DNA of 44,672 nucleotides from assembly GCA_018398765.1 (NCBI GenBank), contig JAHBMJ010000520.1, positions 1 to 44,672 on the forward strand, in the 5' to 3' direction. Positions 10,848 to 20,257 of the stretch are shown one piece after another; position 1 is the first letter of the stretch, and the number at the start of each line of letters is the position of its first letter. This stretch comes from Chromera velia. Taxonomy: Eukaryota > Sar > Chromeraceae. The notes under the pieces were generated by a model, which was not told the DNA's origin, searched no databases, and saw only the letters and a list, made by a program, of their open reading frames with translations. The translations under genes and the position numbers were made by a program.

Positions 10848-12271
10848 AGAGAGAGTCTCAGAGAGAGAAAGAAAGAGAGAGGAGGAGGGGGAGAGAGGGA
10901 GAGAGAGAGAAAGAAAAAAAGCGTGAAAGATGGGGAAGACAGGGAGAGAGCGGAGACAAGACGGGGAGACAGAGAGAGGGAAGAGTTCATTGCAGACGGA
11001 AAAAAGGAACACAAAGCACGGGACAGTGATGAGAAGGGGGCTAGATCACATCACACTACATTGAACAGGACAGTTGACAAAAACGAGAAGTCACGTTGAG
11101 AGGAGACTCGTCAAAAGCTCACTGACCGTCTGAAAAGCCAGGCACAGCCTTTCCCTCTGCCCCCTTCGCTCTCTGAGGATTCGGTTCCCCCCTTCTTGTC
11201 TTCTTCTTGATCCCCCACTTGATTCTCTCCTCCTTCCTCCTCAACAAACACTCCGCAGTCTCCATTTGCCCCACTAATGCAACTCTGCGCCCTTTCACTG
11301 ACACAAATTGCTTTCCGGGGCCCGATGAACAGCTTCAGGGTACAGTCTGGAGGCTGGAATCGATCGGGAAGTACGTCGGCCTCAAACTCGCACACAGAGC
11401 CACGGCCCGAGTCCGTTTCTACCCCCTCAAATAGTGCGCGCACCTCGGGCAGAAAACTCCTGCCCATGGCCGTGCGCTCCCCCTTCAGATACGTCTGCAG
11501 ACGCTCAGTCACTCGAGCTTCCGTGAGCGCACGCCCTGTTAAGGTCTGCGAAAGGAATGCCTCGGCAGACGTAAACCTGCGGACAAAACGGACAGAGACG
11601 TCATCGGGTGGGATGGCAAGGCTTCCCTGGGAGAGTGTGTCTCGTCTGGCCTCAATAGAGACGCCCTCGTCATCATCCAAAATTTCCTGTGCTGCCTCTG
11701 CACCGTCCGTTACCGTATACACTTGGGGAGTGTAGAGAGCTCCTGCCATCTCGCAGGCTGACATCAGTTCATTATCTGTGTGCTCATTCTGTCCTTTGAC
11801 AGTCTCTACCACGCTCCCATCTGCCCCCTCCGATTCCCACGCCCTCTCAATGTCAAAGAATTGCACAAGAGAAAACTTTCGGGACAGGTAGACGGCTTGG
11901 AGTGCCGTCTGTATTCCGTCTTTGCGCCTCTGCTCGGCCTGCCCATCCCTAGGCCGAGCTGTCGAGAACGGAAAGCTGCCTAGGCTTCCGCTCTGCTGCT
12001 GAAGGACAGAACCGAGAGGAATCGACTCACGAAGACTCCACAAATCTCCATTACTCATCTCGAGCACTTCGGTATCGTCTTCAGTCTGCGTCTGTCCCGG
12101 GGCAGGACCCCGGAACGTGACGCCCTCCTCGTCGGTTGTTGTCGACACATTCGCAAGCAGAAACGAAGAGGGGTCCTCTCCAGCGTCACGCCGAACTATT
12201 TGGACACCTCCCGCACCCGGTGCCAAACTCGCCGCGGAGAGCTGGATGGATCTTGATGGTGGATTGAACAT
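7448..12271 (-). CDS. Unrecognised protein gene, seven-exon model
   Basis: Read on the minus strand from ATG 12271-12269 (MFNPPSRSIQLSA). Exons: 12271-11127; 10683 to 10488 (or 10470); 10045-9975; 9672-9341; 8813-8574; 8219-8153; 7763-7448 (or from 7808). The donor after exon 1 is ACG|GTCAGT. Acceptors include TTCCTGCAG, CTGTTGCAG, GCATTGCAG, TTCCATGCAG and ATTTGCAG. Phases agree at every junction and the exons sum to 789 codons including a terminal TGA. Exon 1 encodes about 381 residues, with a Gln/Asp/Glu-rich middle and the segment RFVRRFTSAEAFLSQTLTG. Exon 2 reads SDFPLVLQWCLDPLLNRHRD, exon 4 CDFHKPMSVCQMVGWSIFQQ, and exon 7 a charged probable coiled coil (LRREVRDLGREQRRALLAAL). An extra exon starting at 9212 (ACQPTVVGGTYGDE) could be included in phase. 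I recognise no domain. Exon 1, 2 and 4 calls are firm, the rest tentative; the 3' part could be a separate gene. Confidence 0.6.
10684..11126 (-). other. Intron 1 of the minus-strand gene, with (CA)n(TC)n tract
   Basis: This 443-nt intron runs from GTCAGT to TTCCTGCAG on the minus strand. It holds a (TG)n(GA)n microsatellite on the plus strand at about 10,781-10,925, so the transcript is nearly pure pyrimidine for more than 100 nt before the acceptor. Open frames here (10449-11012 and 10745-11014) are repeat read-through, except that the lower end of the first covers exon 2. Confidence 0.65.
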
Positions 12272-12545
12272 TGCTGGCTCAAAGTCGAGACGGATTGCGC
12301 GTAGCCTATAGTCGATGCAAAGCAACACAAGCTACACGGTTGGAGCACCTGCTAGAATGAGGCAAAAGCAGCTACAGTAAATGGCTGAATGGGATGTGGC
12401 ATGCAGAGCTGATGACGACCAAATCACAACTTCCTTTTCATGCAGCGGTGGTTATTAATGCTGCGGAAATGTTTGGAGATGTTTGAAGACTTCGGGAAGG
12501 ATATGCACTGCATGATCCGTCGGATCGAAGCTATAGCTATAGGTG
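12272..12545. promoter_or_regulatory. Presumed 5' flank of the minus-strand gene
   Basis: Non-coding sequence upstream of the ATG at 12271. No TATA box or initiator motif stands out. The minus-strand open frame continues upstream of the ATG to 12328 without another ATG, so the start at 12271 is the first ATG in frame. A spliced upstream exon is possible. Confidence 0.3.
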
Positions 12546-13000
12546 TTGCTTGAAGAATCAGATCGAACGGCCCCGCGGAAAGCGAAGCATGGGGCACTTA
12601 TTAATACACGAGAGTGGGCGCGCGCTGCGCGCCGACGTCAGGCTTTCTAGAGCGGCCATTTTTAGCACCACGGCTGCGCCGCGGTTCCTTCCAGGCCCCT
12701 CCGCGGCAGCGCCCCCCCCCGTTTGGGACATGGCCCCATATACCGTAAAAACAGTTTTTTCTGAGTGCCGCAGGCGCCAAAAAAAAATTTTTAAGGTGTT
12801 TCAATGATAAATTTGATCAATTGCTGATTAATTTGGTTCAACTTGCCTCAGAAAAGGTAAAGACCGGAACAATCACGCCGCGGTTCCCCCCCTTTCTTCA
12901 AGGTTTTACAAATGCGGCGCGCCGCGGTGCACCCTTCGGGCGCTCCGCGGCGTTTGACCGCGGCGGTATCTAGAAAGCTTGGCCGACGTTGTTGTGGTGG
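12546..13000. repeat. GC-rich repeat block with inverted arms
   Basis: GC-rich sequence with many CGCGG and GCCGCGG motifs. An imperfect inverted pair joins GCTTTCTAGA (about 12,642-12,651) with TCTAGAAAGC (about 12,970-12,979). Both arms are flanked by GCCGACGT/ACGTCGGC-like bases, so the block could fold or be a small transposon. Near 12,567-12,600 it carries GGAAAGCGAAGC and GGGGCACTTA, the inverse of the short repeat at 1,254-1,470. No target duplication was found. Confidence 0.45.
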
Positions 13001-13236
13001 GTACTCCCGTTGTCGAGTCCGGCATCGAAAGAGGAACACATACAAAAGTTCTTCTCTTTCGAGGTGCGCATATCGGGATGCCATGGGATGCCTTTTTATG
13101 CACGCTCCTCTTTTGCAACACTATATATACGACATTATTACTCAGAGAGACGGGGAACCCGCCAACCATTCATTCAACAATTGTCATGCAGTGTGCAGAT
13201 TGAGTTGTACAACTCAAGTGAATTAAAGTGAACTTG

Positions 13237-13695
13237 TGTGAGAGTAAACGCATGTATCCAAGCGTGCGTCAGGTGGGCGCCGAGCGTTCTGCGAGTACGC
13301 CAGCCATCCGCGCGAGTGAAAAGTATTACGAGCAGCGTGATCGCATGTTTGAGTGTATTAACGTCTGACTCCTTGATCGAACAGTAAGACTGTACGAAGG
13401 CTCGGTCTGCTCAGTCGGTTCATGATAGCGAGCATCCTCAGATGGCAGTCTGATCAGTTTGTCTGTCACGTTTGGAGCGTCGAAGTCCCGCGCATTGGAT
13501 CGAACGCGCGGTCTTCATTTAAGTGAATTCTAAATTGCCGTCTCCTTAAATTTCTCTGTCGTTACTAAATGGATTTTCCTGTCTGGACTGAGGACTACGA
13601 CCCGGTAGGTCAGACTTCCCGTTTAGCTGTTTGAGCGTTACCCATTTTCGTTACTTGACTGTTCTAGTCTGTTCTAGGTAACGTTTCCCATCACA
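13237..13695 (+). repeat. 5' LTR of the copia element
   Basis: Begins TGTGAGAGTAAACG and ends CCCATCACA, so it has the usual TG...CA termini. It matches the 3' LTR over its full 459 bp without indels. The start was fixed by the ACTTG duplication just outside. Confidence 0.93.
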
Positions 13696-13793
13696 AATTT
13701 GCTGTTCCCAGGCGTGGACACTTCATTTTATCCCTTGATCTGCGTTGATCTATCTCCTGATTCCTCTTCTGTTTTTTCGCTGTTCCTTCCAAC

Positions 13794-14936
13794 ATGGCGA
13801 ATACATCTGGTGGCAGTGCAGGCGGTGCTCCAGGCATACAGACGATCAAGTTGCCTGATCTGCAGTGGGTCAATCCTTTCGAGTGCAAGGTCTCGTTTGC
13901 GACCGTTCTGTCGTCTAAGGATGAGAACCTCAAGGCCATCTTCCGGAAGGAGTTTCAGCTCTGGAAGGAATCGCACAAGGCGACCGCCGAGTACATGCTG
14001 GCCGCCAAACACGTTCCGGATAAGGCGGACCAGGTGTTCCTTTGGAAGCTTTCCCTCCTCCAGGGTCTGAGAAAGGACCTTGACGTCGTTCATCAGGTCT
14101 CTGTTGCTGTGGGAGAGGGGAAGGAGTGTGCCAATCTCTTGGAGGCCGTCTCTGACGTAGCCACCGAGAAGAAGGAGATCGGTGCAAAGTCCTTTCGGGA
14201 GAAGCTCCTTGCTCTCCGAAAGAATTTAGGGAAGGAGGACATTGTGTCTGCCGTCGGTCGTCTGAAGAAGTGCCTCCAAGATGGAGGCAAGGCAGGTTAT
14301 ACTGCACCCGACGACCTGAAGAGAAGGGCCCTTGAGAATATACTCACCAAGTTTGAGTACACTGATGCCTCGGAGAAGGCCGCCGAAAAGCATGACAAGA
14401 AGATCGCCGTATTGACGTACGACGAGATTCTTCCTTTCGTTGAGAGGAAGGTAGAGGCAGCAGAGTTGCTTGCAGTGAAAGTCGCCATCGAGGGGCAGGG
14501 TTCCCGTTCCTCCTCTTCCCGTCCCCATCATGAGTATAGGGCAGCTGCCTCAGGTTTGCGTGGGGGGTCTGGAAAAGGGAAAGAGGGGAAGGAGAAGAAA
14601 GGAAAGAAGAGGGAGACATCGTTTCAGTCTTCAGGAGACAGAGACGGAAATGCAGGTACCGCTGCTACTTCCAGTCAGGGCGGCTCGAGTTCGTCCTCCC
14701 GCCCTTGTCCCAACTGCGGGCACCTGAAGTACTATGATGAGGCAAAGGGTTGCCCCGCCAAGAATGTCAGGTGCTCTGTCCCCGGATGTAATCAGACGGG
14801 GCACTATGCCAAGTGCTGTCCGCTGAAGAAACAGAAGCAGCAGCAGGCAGCAGCTGCAGGGATGAGGGTGCAGAAAGGGACCATGTTCGAGCTCCGTGAG
14901 GTTCCCCAGGGGACTTTCATGGACCAGGATTTTTAA
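13794..14936 (+). CDS. gag: Retrotransposon Gag (capsid/nucleocapsid) protein
   Basis: Intact frame of 380 codons from an ATG in good context (CCAACATGG). The first ~240 residues are a helical, charged Gag-like region (KTFxxLxx-type leucine spacing, for example LLALRKNLGKEDIVSAVGRL). Then come a Gly/Ser/Lys-rich linker and a C-terminal cysteine cluster: CPNCGHLKYYDEAKGCP, followed by CSVPGCNQTGHYAKCC. The second cluster is a zinc knuckle with a wider first spacing (CX4CX4HX4C) than the canonical CX2CX4HX4C. These bind the element's RNA during particle assembly. The frame ends TTT TAA, and pol is open in the -1 frame across this stop. Confidence 0.85.
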   Translation: MANTSGGSAGGAPGIQTIKLPDLQWVNPFECKVSFATVLSSKDENLKAIFRKEFQLWKESHKATAEYMLAAKHVPDKADQVFLWKLSLLQGLRKDLDVVHQVSVAVGEGKECANLLEAVSDVATEKKEIGAKSFREKLLALRKNLGKEDIVSAVGRLKKCLQDGGKAGYTAPDDLKRRALENILTKFEYTDASEKAAEKHDKKIAVLTYDEILPFVERKVEAAELLAVKVAIEGQGSRSSSSRPHHEYRAAASGLRGGSGKGKEGKEKKGKKRETSFQSSGDRDGNAGTAATSSQGGSSSSSRPCPNCGHLKYYDEAKGCPAKNVRCSVPGCNQTGHYAKCCPLKKQKQQQAAAAGMRVQKGTMFELREVPQGTFMDQDF

Positions 14937-17900
14937 ATGGCCCCTGGGCCGCCCCCCCCCAGTTCCAGTCCAGCCGCTGGGGGGAGGCAGGGGCCAGTGA
15001 GAAGGCTGGCAGTGGGCGTTTCGTGAGGGCAACCTTGCGGAATGCCGAGAAGAGGGGGTGGGAGTTTGGTGGGGAAACGGATGAAGTGAGAGTCATCACA
15101 TCTGTTGAATCCTTTGTTAGTGTGACGGGGGAAGACGATGGAGAGATGATTGCCGATTTCGGGGCCTCGAAGAGTCTCGTTCCCCCCTCGTTTGACAGGT
15201 ATGTTGTTTCGTATGTTAACCAGGCTGTCTCGTTTCGTCTCGCCTCTGATGCTGCCCCCCTCTCTGTGAGAGGGGTCAAAACATTTCACCTTCCGTTTGT
15301 TGATGAATGGGGTGGTGTGCGCATCGTTTCTGAGGAAAGGTGTAGTCATGAGTTAATCGGTTGTCCGTTGTTCGCTTGTGGGAGAAGAAAGTTATCTCTC
15401 CCAGGGGAGGAGAGTCCCTCTGAACCTGGGTGGGTCTGGTTGAAGGATGTGCATGGGGAGAGGTTTCGTTCTCCTGTTGATCAGACGGGCAATGTTCCAA
15501 TTCTCCGTCTTGCGAAGGTTGAGGAAGCGGTTGTTGCTGCCAACGTTTGTCCTTCTGTTTCTCCTTATCCCCTCTGACAGTCTGCTCTCTCTGGGCAGGC
15601 AGAGATTTCTCCTGAGAACAGATCGCACCTTTTGTTTGTCCTTCACTCCCGTCTCGGTCATGCGACTGGGCAGCGTTTGGAGGCCACATTGAAGGAGAAG
15701 GGGGTGGGGGTACAATTTTCTGTGAAAGAGTGTAAAGAGGTGAGAGACACGTATAAGGCGTGTCGTGTTATGAACTTTCGGAGGAGAAAGTTAAAAAAAA
15801 GAGGTGCAGCAGCGGGGACGCGAAAGCGTTTTCGCAAGGGGGATAAGTCTTCTGTTCATGAGGACGATGAGGAAAAGGAACCAGAGCCTGCGGGTCCGGG
15901 GGGGCAGTTCAACGCCGACATCTACCACGACCTGAAAGATATGAAGAGAAAGGGGATCGGGGAGTTTCGTTACGTATCTGTCATTGTTGATTTGCAGATG
16001 CAAAGGAAATCGTTGTGGGCGCTGCGGTCAAAAAATCACGCAGTGCGTCACCTGATCTCCTGGACTCGTCGGTGCGAGAAAGCCGGCAAGGGGAAGCCGA
16101 AGGTTGTGCACTCAGACAACGGAGGCGAGTTCATTTCTGATCTCTACCTCTCGTTTTGTTCGTCAGTTGAGAGAGGGGGGATTGCAACTCAGTTCGGTCC
16201 TCCTCTCACTCCCGAAGTGCAGGTATTTGTTGAGAAAGTGAATGACGATTTCTTTTCTCTTTTGAACAAAGTTCTCTTTCAGCGTTTTCTTCCCTTTTAT
16301 CTCTGGCCTGTCTTTATCCCTGGAATTGCCAATTCTCTGAATGAGGTTGTTCACGGCTTAACTGGCCTTTCCCCGAATTGTGCTCTTTTTGGTGTACGTT
16401 CGGGGGTGCCCCCTGTTGCCCCGGGGGATGTTGTTCGCTTGTCTGATCCCTCTCGCCGTCAGCGTTTCGTTGCTGGCGGTCCTGTCGAAAAGAGTGAGAG
16501 AGCTCTTTTCGGGGAGGTGATCAGTCCATAGTCCGTCTCTGTGTTGATTCGGAGAGGGAGACAGTGGAGGCCTCTTCGCGTTCACCCCAGCTACATTCAG
16601 ATGGAGTCGTAGTTAGGGGTGGAGCGTATTAATTTTGACAAAGATGGCAGAAGCGATGTAGTTGTAGAGAGGGAGACAGATTCCGTTGTGGGGAGAGGAT
16701 CTGTTTGGGTTGGTTGGGGAGAAGAAGACAACCGGTCAGATGCAGACAATGCAGAGACTGGGGGTGAGGCATCTGATGAGGAAGTTTCTCATCCGGTCCG
16801 TCAGCTCCCTCGTTCTTCACGAGGCGTTCGCGTGCCTCGTTTGCAGGGAGTTCTTGCCCGATGGTCAGATGGGGCCTTGTTCCCAGGGCAGATTGTGAGG
16901 GAGGGGGAAAAGCAAGTGAGGAGCATCACAACAGTACGGTTGAAGCAGAGGGATGATGGAAGTTTCTTTCCTGCCAAGCTGGAGACAGTAAAGCAGAAAG
17001 ACATTATGGAGCGGTTCGAGCTCTCCGCTGATGGACAGCTTCCCCCTGCTGTGCTTGACAGACTTGTTGAGCAGGCACCTCCTGTGCCTGATCCTGTTCC
17101 CCCTGTCCCTTCAGACAAAGTCCCGGTAGACGTTGATGTCATTGCCGACCAGGCAGCCGAGGAAGCAAATACCGCCGAGTTCCTTCGGTGGTCTGAGATG
17201 TCCAAATCTCAGAGGAGGAATCAGATCCGTGAGCGCAGAAGGAGAAGGAGAGAGATAAAGGAAGCACGGATTGCAAAAGCCCTTGACACGCACTTTAAGA
17301 TTGCGTGTGCAGTGATGAAAGGTGAGAGGGCGTGCAAGTTGCTAGCGAGAGAGAACGATGCGAAGGGGCACATTCTTGCCACCGAGGAAGAGATTACACA
17401 GGGTCTCTTCAAAGAGTCCGATCGAAAGGAACTCGCTCGTTGGTGTCCCTGTTCTGTATTTGATCTCTCTACACAGACACTGCAGATAGAGAAGGGGGTC
17501 AAGGCGATTACCCTTCGGTGGGTGAGGACTTGGAAGTTGAAGGAGGGAAAGAGGGTTGCAAAGTCTCGTCTCGTTACTACTAGCGAGAGGGTTCCAAGAC
17601 TCTCGTGATTGGTCGGTGCTTGAGACCTACTCTAGCACAGCAGACGCAAGTCTGGCTAGAGTTGCCTTCCTCTGGGCCGTCTCAAACGGTCTGCAGGCAG
17701 CCAAAATGAACGTGTCAACTGCGTTCCTGCAGGCGCCCATGAAAGACGCAGTGTGGCTGCGCTTTCCATCCGACCTCCCTGTAGAGGTCTATCCCGGCCT
17801 CCGTGCTGGTGTCTTCGTTCATATTCAGAGGGCTGTTTACGGCCTGAAAGATGCCCCAAAAGTCTATACAAGTTACTTCAAGAAGAAGGTGAGCAGCCTG

Positions 17901-18908
17901 GGGTGGACTGAGATTGCTGAGTCGATTTTGGTCAGAAAGAACAAGAAGGGTGAGATCGTTGCTTTGCTTGTTATGCATGTTGATGATCTCTTCATTTTTT
18001 CTCCTTCCGTTGACGAAGACGTGAAGCAAATCCAGGAGCTTTTTAACATAGACCAGCCAGAGAGAATGGACAATGGAGAGCTTCATTCTTATGTGGGCAT
18101 GTCCATTCGGATGCGTCCTGGTGAGATGTTGCTTGACCAGTCCACGTATATTGACGGAATGGTGAAGGGAGTGAGTGAAGAGGCAAAGAAGCCCTTGACT
18201 GAGAAAGAATCTGATTTTCTGTTGCCTGAGACTGCAGAGACTGACATGTCCTTGCAGGAACAGCAGCAGAAGAATGTGAGGTGTTTGGGGTGGGCTGTTA
18301 AGACCCAACCTTCTCTTTCCTTCTTGTTTTCCCACCTTTTCCGCTTCAATTCCCGTCCGTCTTGTGAGTCCGTTCTTGCGAGTGAGAAGGCTCTCTGGCA
18401 TGCATTCAAGACTTTCCGTCCTCTGTCTCTTCGTTCTGTTCCCTCCCTTCCAGTTCTGTTAGTGTGGAGGGATGCGTCTTATTAATTGCACAAAAAAGAA
18501 GGTAGACTGGGCGTCGAGATGCAGTTGGTTAATGAAGGAGAGCTTACCAATCTTGATGAGATCGGTGAGCACAACACTGTGTATTGGCTGAGCAGGAAGA
18601 TAGGAAGAAAGCTGGGGTCTACGATTTCTACAGAGCTTCTTACAATGAGAGACGCAGTGAAGATGTCCTGGTCGTTCATTCATTTCGTTCGAAAGTTGTG
18701 GGGTGAGATGCCTCCGGTTGTGGTGGTGACTGACTCTCAGCCGCTGATACATCAGATTAGTTCCAAACAGTGCAAAAGCGAGCCGAAAATATAGGGGGAG
18801 TTGGAGTACGTTTTAGAAAATTTAATGGAGTTGGGAGTAAAGGTTCGTTGGATCGAAACTGGGTCAATGCGTGCAGACAGACAGACCAAGTTCCTTCGTT
18901 GCAGTTAA
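14900..18908 (+). pseudogene. pol: Decayed copia Pol: protease, integrase, reverse transcriptase, RNase H
   Basis: One continuous reading frame relative to gag -1, broken by stops at 15575 (TGA), 16529 (TAG) and 16610 (TAG). A +1 shift near 17,570-17,580 moves it to the next frame, where further stops lie at 18483 (TAA) and 18792 (TAG). Protease: IADFGASKSLV, with DFG in place of the usual D-S/T-G. Integrase: an HSRLGH...C...C zinc region at 15,640-15,770, then a DDE core with VVHSDNGGEF and a Glu in FVEKVNDD. Reverse transcriptase: [20 protein letters not shown], and the catalytic box as MHVDDLFIF (HVDD for YVDD). RNase H: WRDASY, STELLTMRDAV, VVTDSQPL, and a final ADRQTKFL resembling the usual ADxxTK end. 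All domains are recognisable, but the copy cannot make a full polyprotein. Confidence 0.9.
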
Positions 18909-18966
18909 GCGTTTCTCTCTTTTAGTCTGTCTTTCTGTTTGTGTTCAGTTCAGACAGGGGGTGATT

Positions 18967-19425
18967 TATGAGAGTAAACGCATGCATCTAAGCGTGTGTC
19001 AGGTAGGCGCCGAGCGTTTTGCGAGTGCGCCAGCCATCCGCGTGAGTGAAAAGTATTGCGAGCGGCGTGATCGCATGTTTGAGCGCATTAACGTCTGACT
19101 CCTTGATCGAACAGTAAGACTGTACGAAGGCTCGGTCTGCTCAGTCGGTTCATGATAGCGAGCATCCTCAGATGGCAGTCTGATCAGTCTGTGTGTCACG
19201 TTTAGAGCGTTGAAGTCCCATGCATTGGATCGAACGCGTGGTCTTCGTTTAAATGAATTCTAGATTGCCGTCTCCTTAAATTTCTCTGTCGTTACTGAAT
19301 GGATTTTCCTGTCTGGACTGAGGACTGCGACCCGGTAGGTCAGACTTCCCGTTTAGCTGTTTGAGCGTTACCCATTTTCGTTACCTGACTGTTCTAGTCT
19401 GTTTTAGGTAACGTTTCCCGTCACA
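18967..19425 (+). repeat. 3' LTR of the copia element
   Basis: Begins TATGAGAGTAAACG (TA where the 5' LTR has TG) and ends CCCGTCACA. By eye about 27 of 459 positions differ from the 5' LTR, with no indels, and nearly all are transitions. Confidence 0.93.
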
Positions 19426-19430
19426 ACTTG

Positions 19431-20257
19431 AGTTTCGAAGGAAAATGATGTTTAAAAAGCTTCAGAGTAATTGCGGATAATTGCGGGGGCCGGTTTATAT
19501 ATAGAGAAATTTTTATATGTCCCTTCCAGTTGGGCCCGAATGGTAACTATGTGCGCACAAATCACTACTTGGTTATAAGCTAGTAAGACACAGAATTTCG
19601 CCGTCTCATTATCGTCATCTCTGAAATTATGTCACATGCATGCATATCAGACTGTGGCTGAAGAGCAGTATGGTTGCTAATCCATTTGTGGGGCTCTTAC
19701 AAAAACTACTTGACGCACGCATGAATGCAATTGCATGTAGATGCATGCATGTGTTTGGTGCATGCATGGATTTACCGTCTGACCTTCTTGTGCCAGTGAA
19801 CTGTGCCGTTACCACAATTCAGCTACTACGTTCAGCAAGACAAATGACCTGAGAAACAGCAAACGGTATGGACACTGTGTCCACACCTGACTCGTGTAAG
19901 TAAACCACATTCAGTATTTGTGTTGGTACGGCACCATATCAGATGTGAACTTTAGCAAACTCATCCGTCTCCTTCAACAGCCCAATGCGTTCTCGTCAAC
20001 CGATGGGTTCTTTACCTTTGGAAAAGGAAATCTCTTCTATTTGTGCGTCTGAAGAATCCGCACGCACGTTTGTAGCTTAGAAGAACCTTCTGATCGGAGG
20101 AGACGGGACTCGTCCGCTGTGTCCTGGGTGCGGCCACCGCTTGTCATGGTTCAGGTCCGTCGTTCGTTTGTTCATTTCGAATCTGTTTAGTAATAAATAA
20201 TCCATTTCTCTGTCTACTGATTCGATTGCCGCATTTGCTTCCGTCTGAAACGTAGAG
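19431..20257. other. No gene seen
   Basis: Unique-looking sequence with several GCATGCATG patches (19,635-19,770). Short open frames (up to 70 codons) have no supporting splice sites or recognisable motifs. Confidence 0.5.

Larger units (their letters stand above)
13232..19430 (+). mobile_element. Ty1/copia-type LTR retrotransposon, full length, decayed
   Basis: Two 459-bp LTRs enclose gag and pol, and the element is flanked by the 5-bp target duplication ACTTG (13232-13236 and 19426-19430). Integrase precedes reverse transcriptase and RNase H, the domain order that defines Ty1/copia rather than Ty3/gypsy. The pol frame carries five in-frame stops and one frameshift, and the LTRs differ at about 27 positions, so this copy is old and should be inactive. 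I see no standard tRNA primer-binding site after the 5' LTR; a short purine-rich tract (CAGACAGGGGG) precedes the 3' LTR. Confidence 0.95.

Noticed and set aside
11207-12311. Plus-strand frames opposite the large minus-strand exon
   Set aside because: Shadows of exon 1 of the minus-strand gene, which has the better composition and a matching splice phase.
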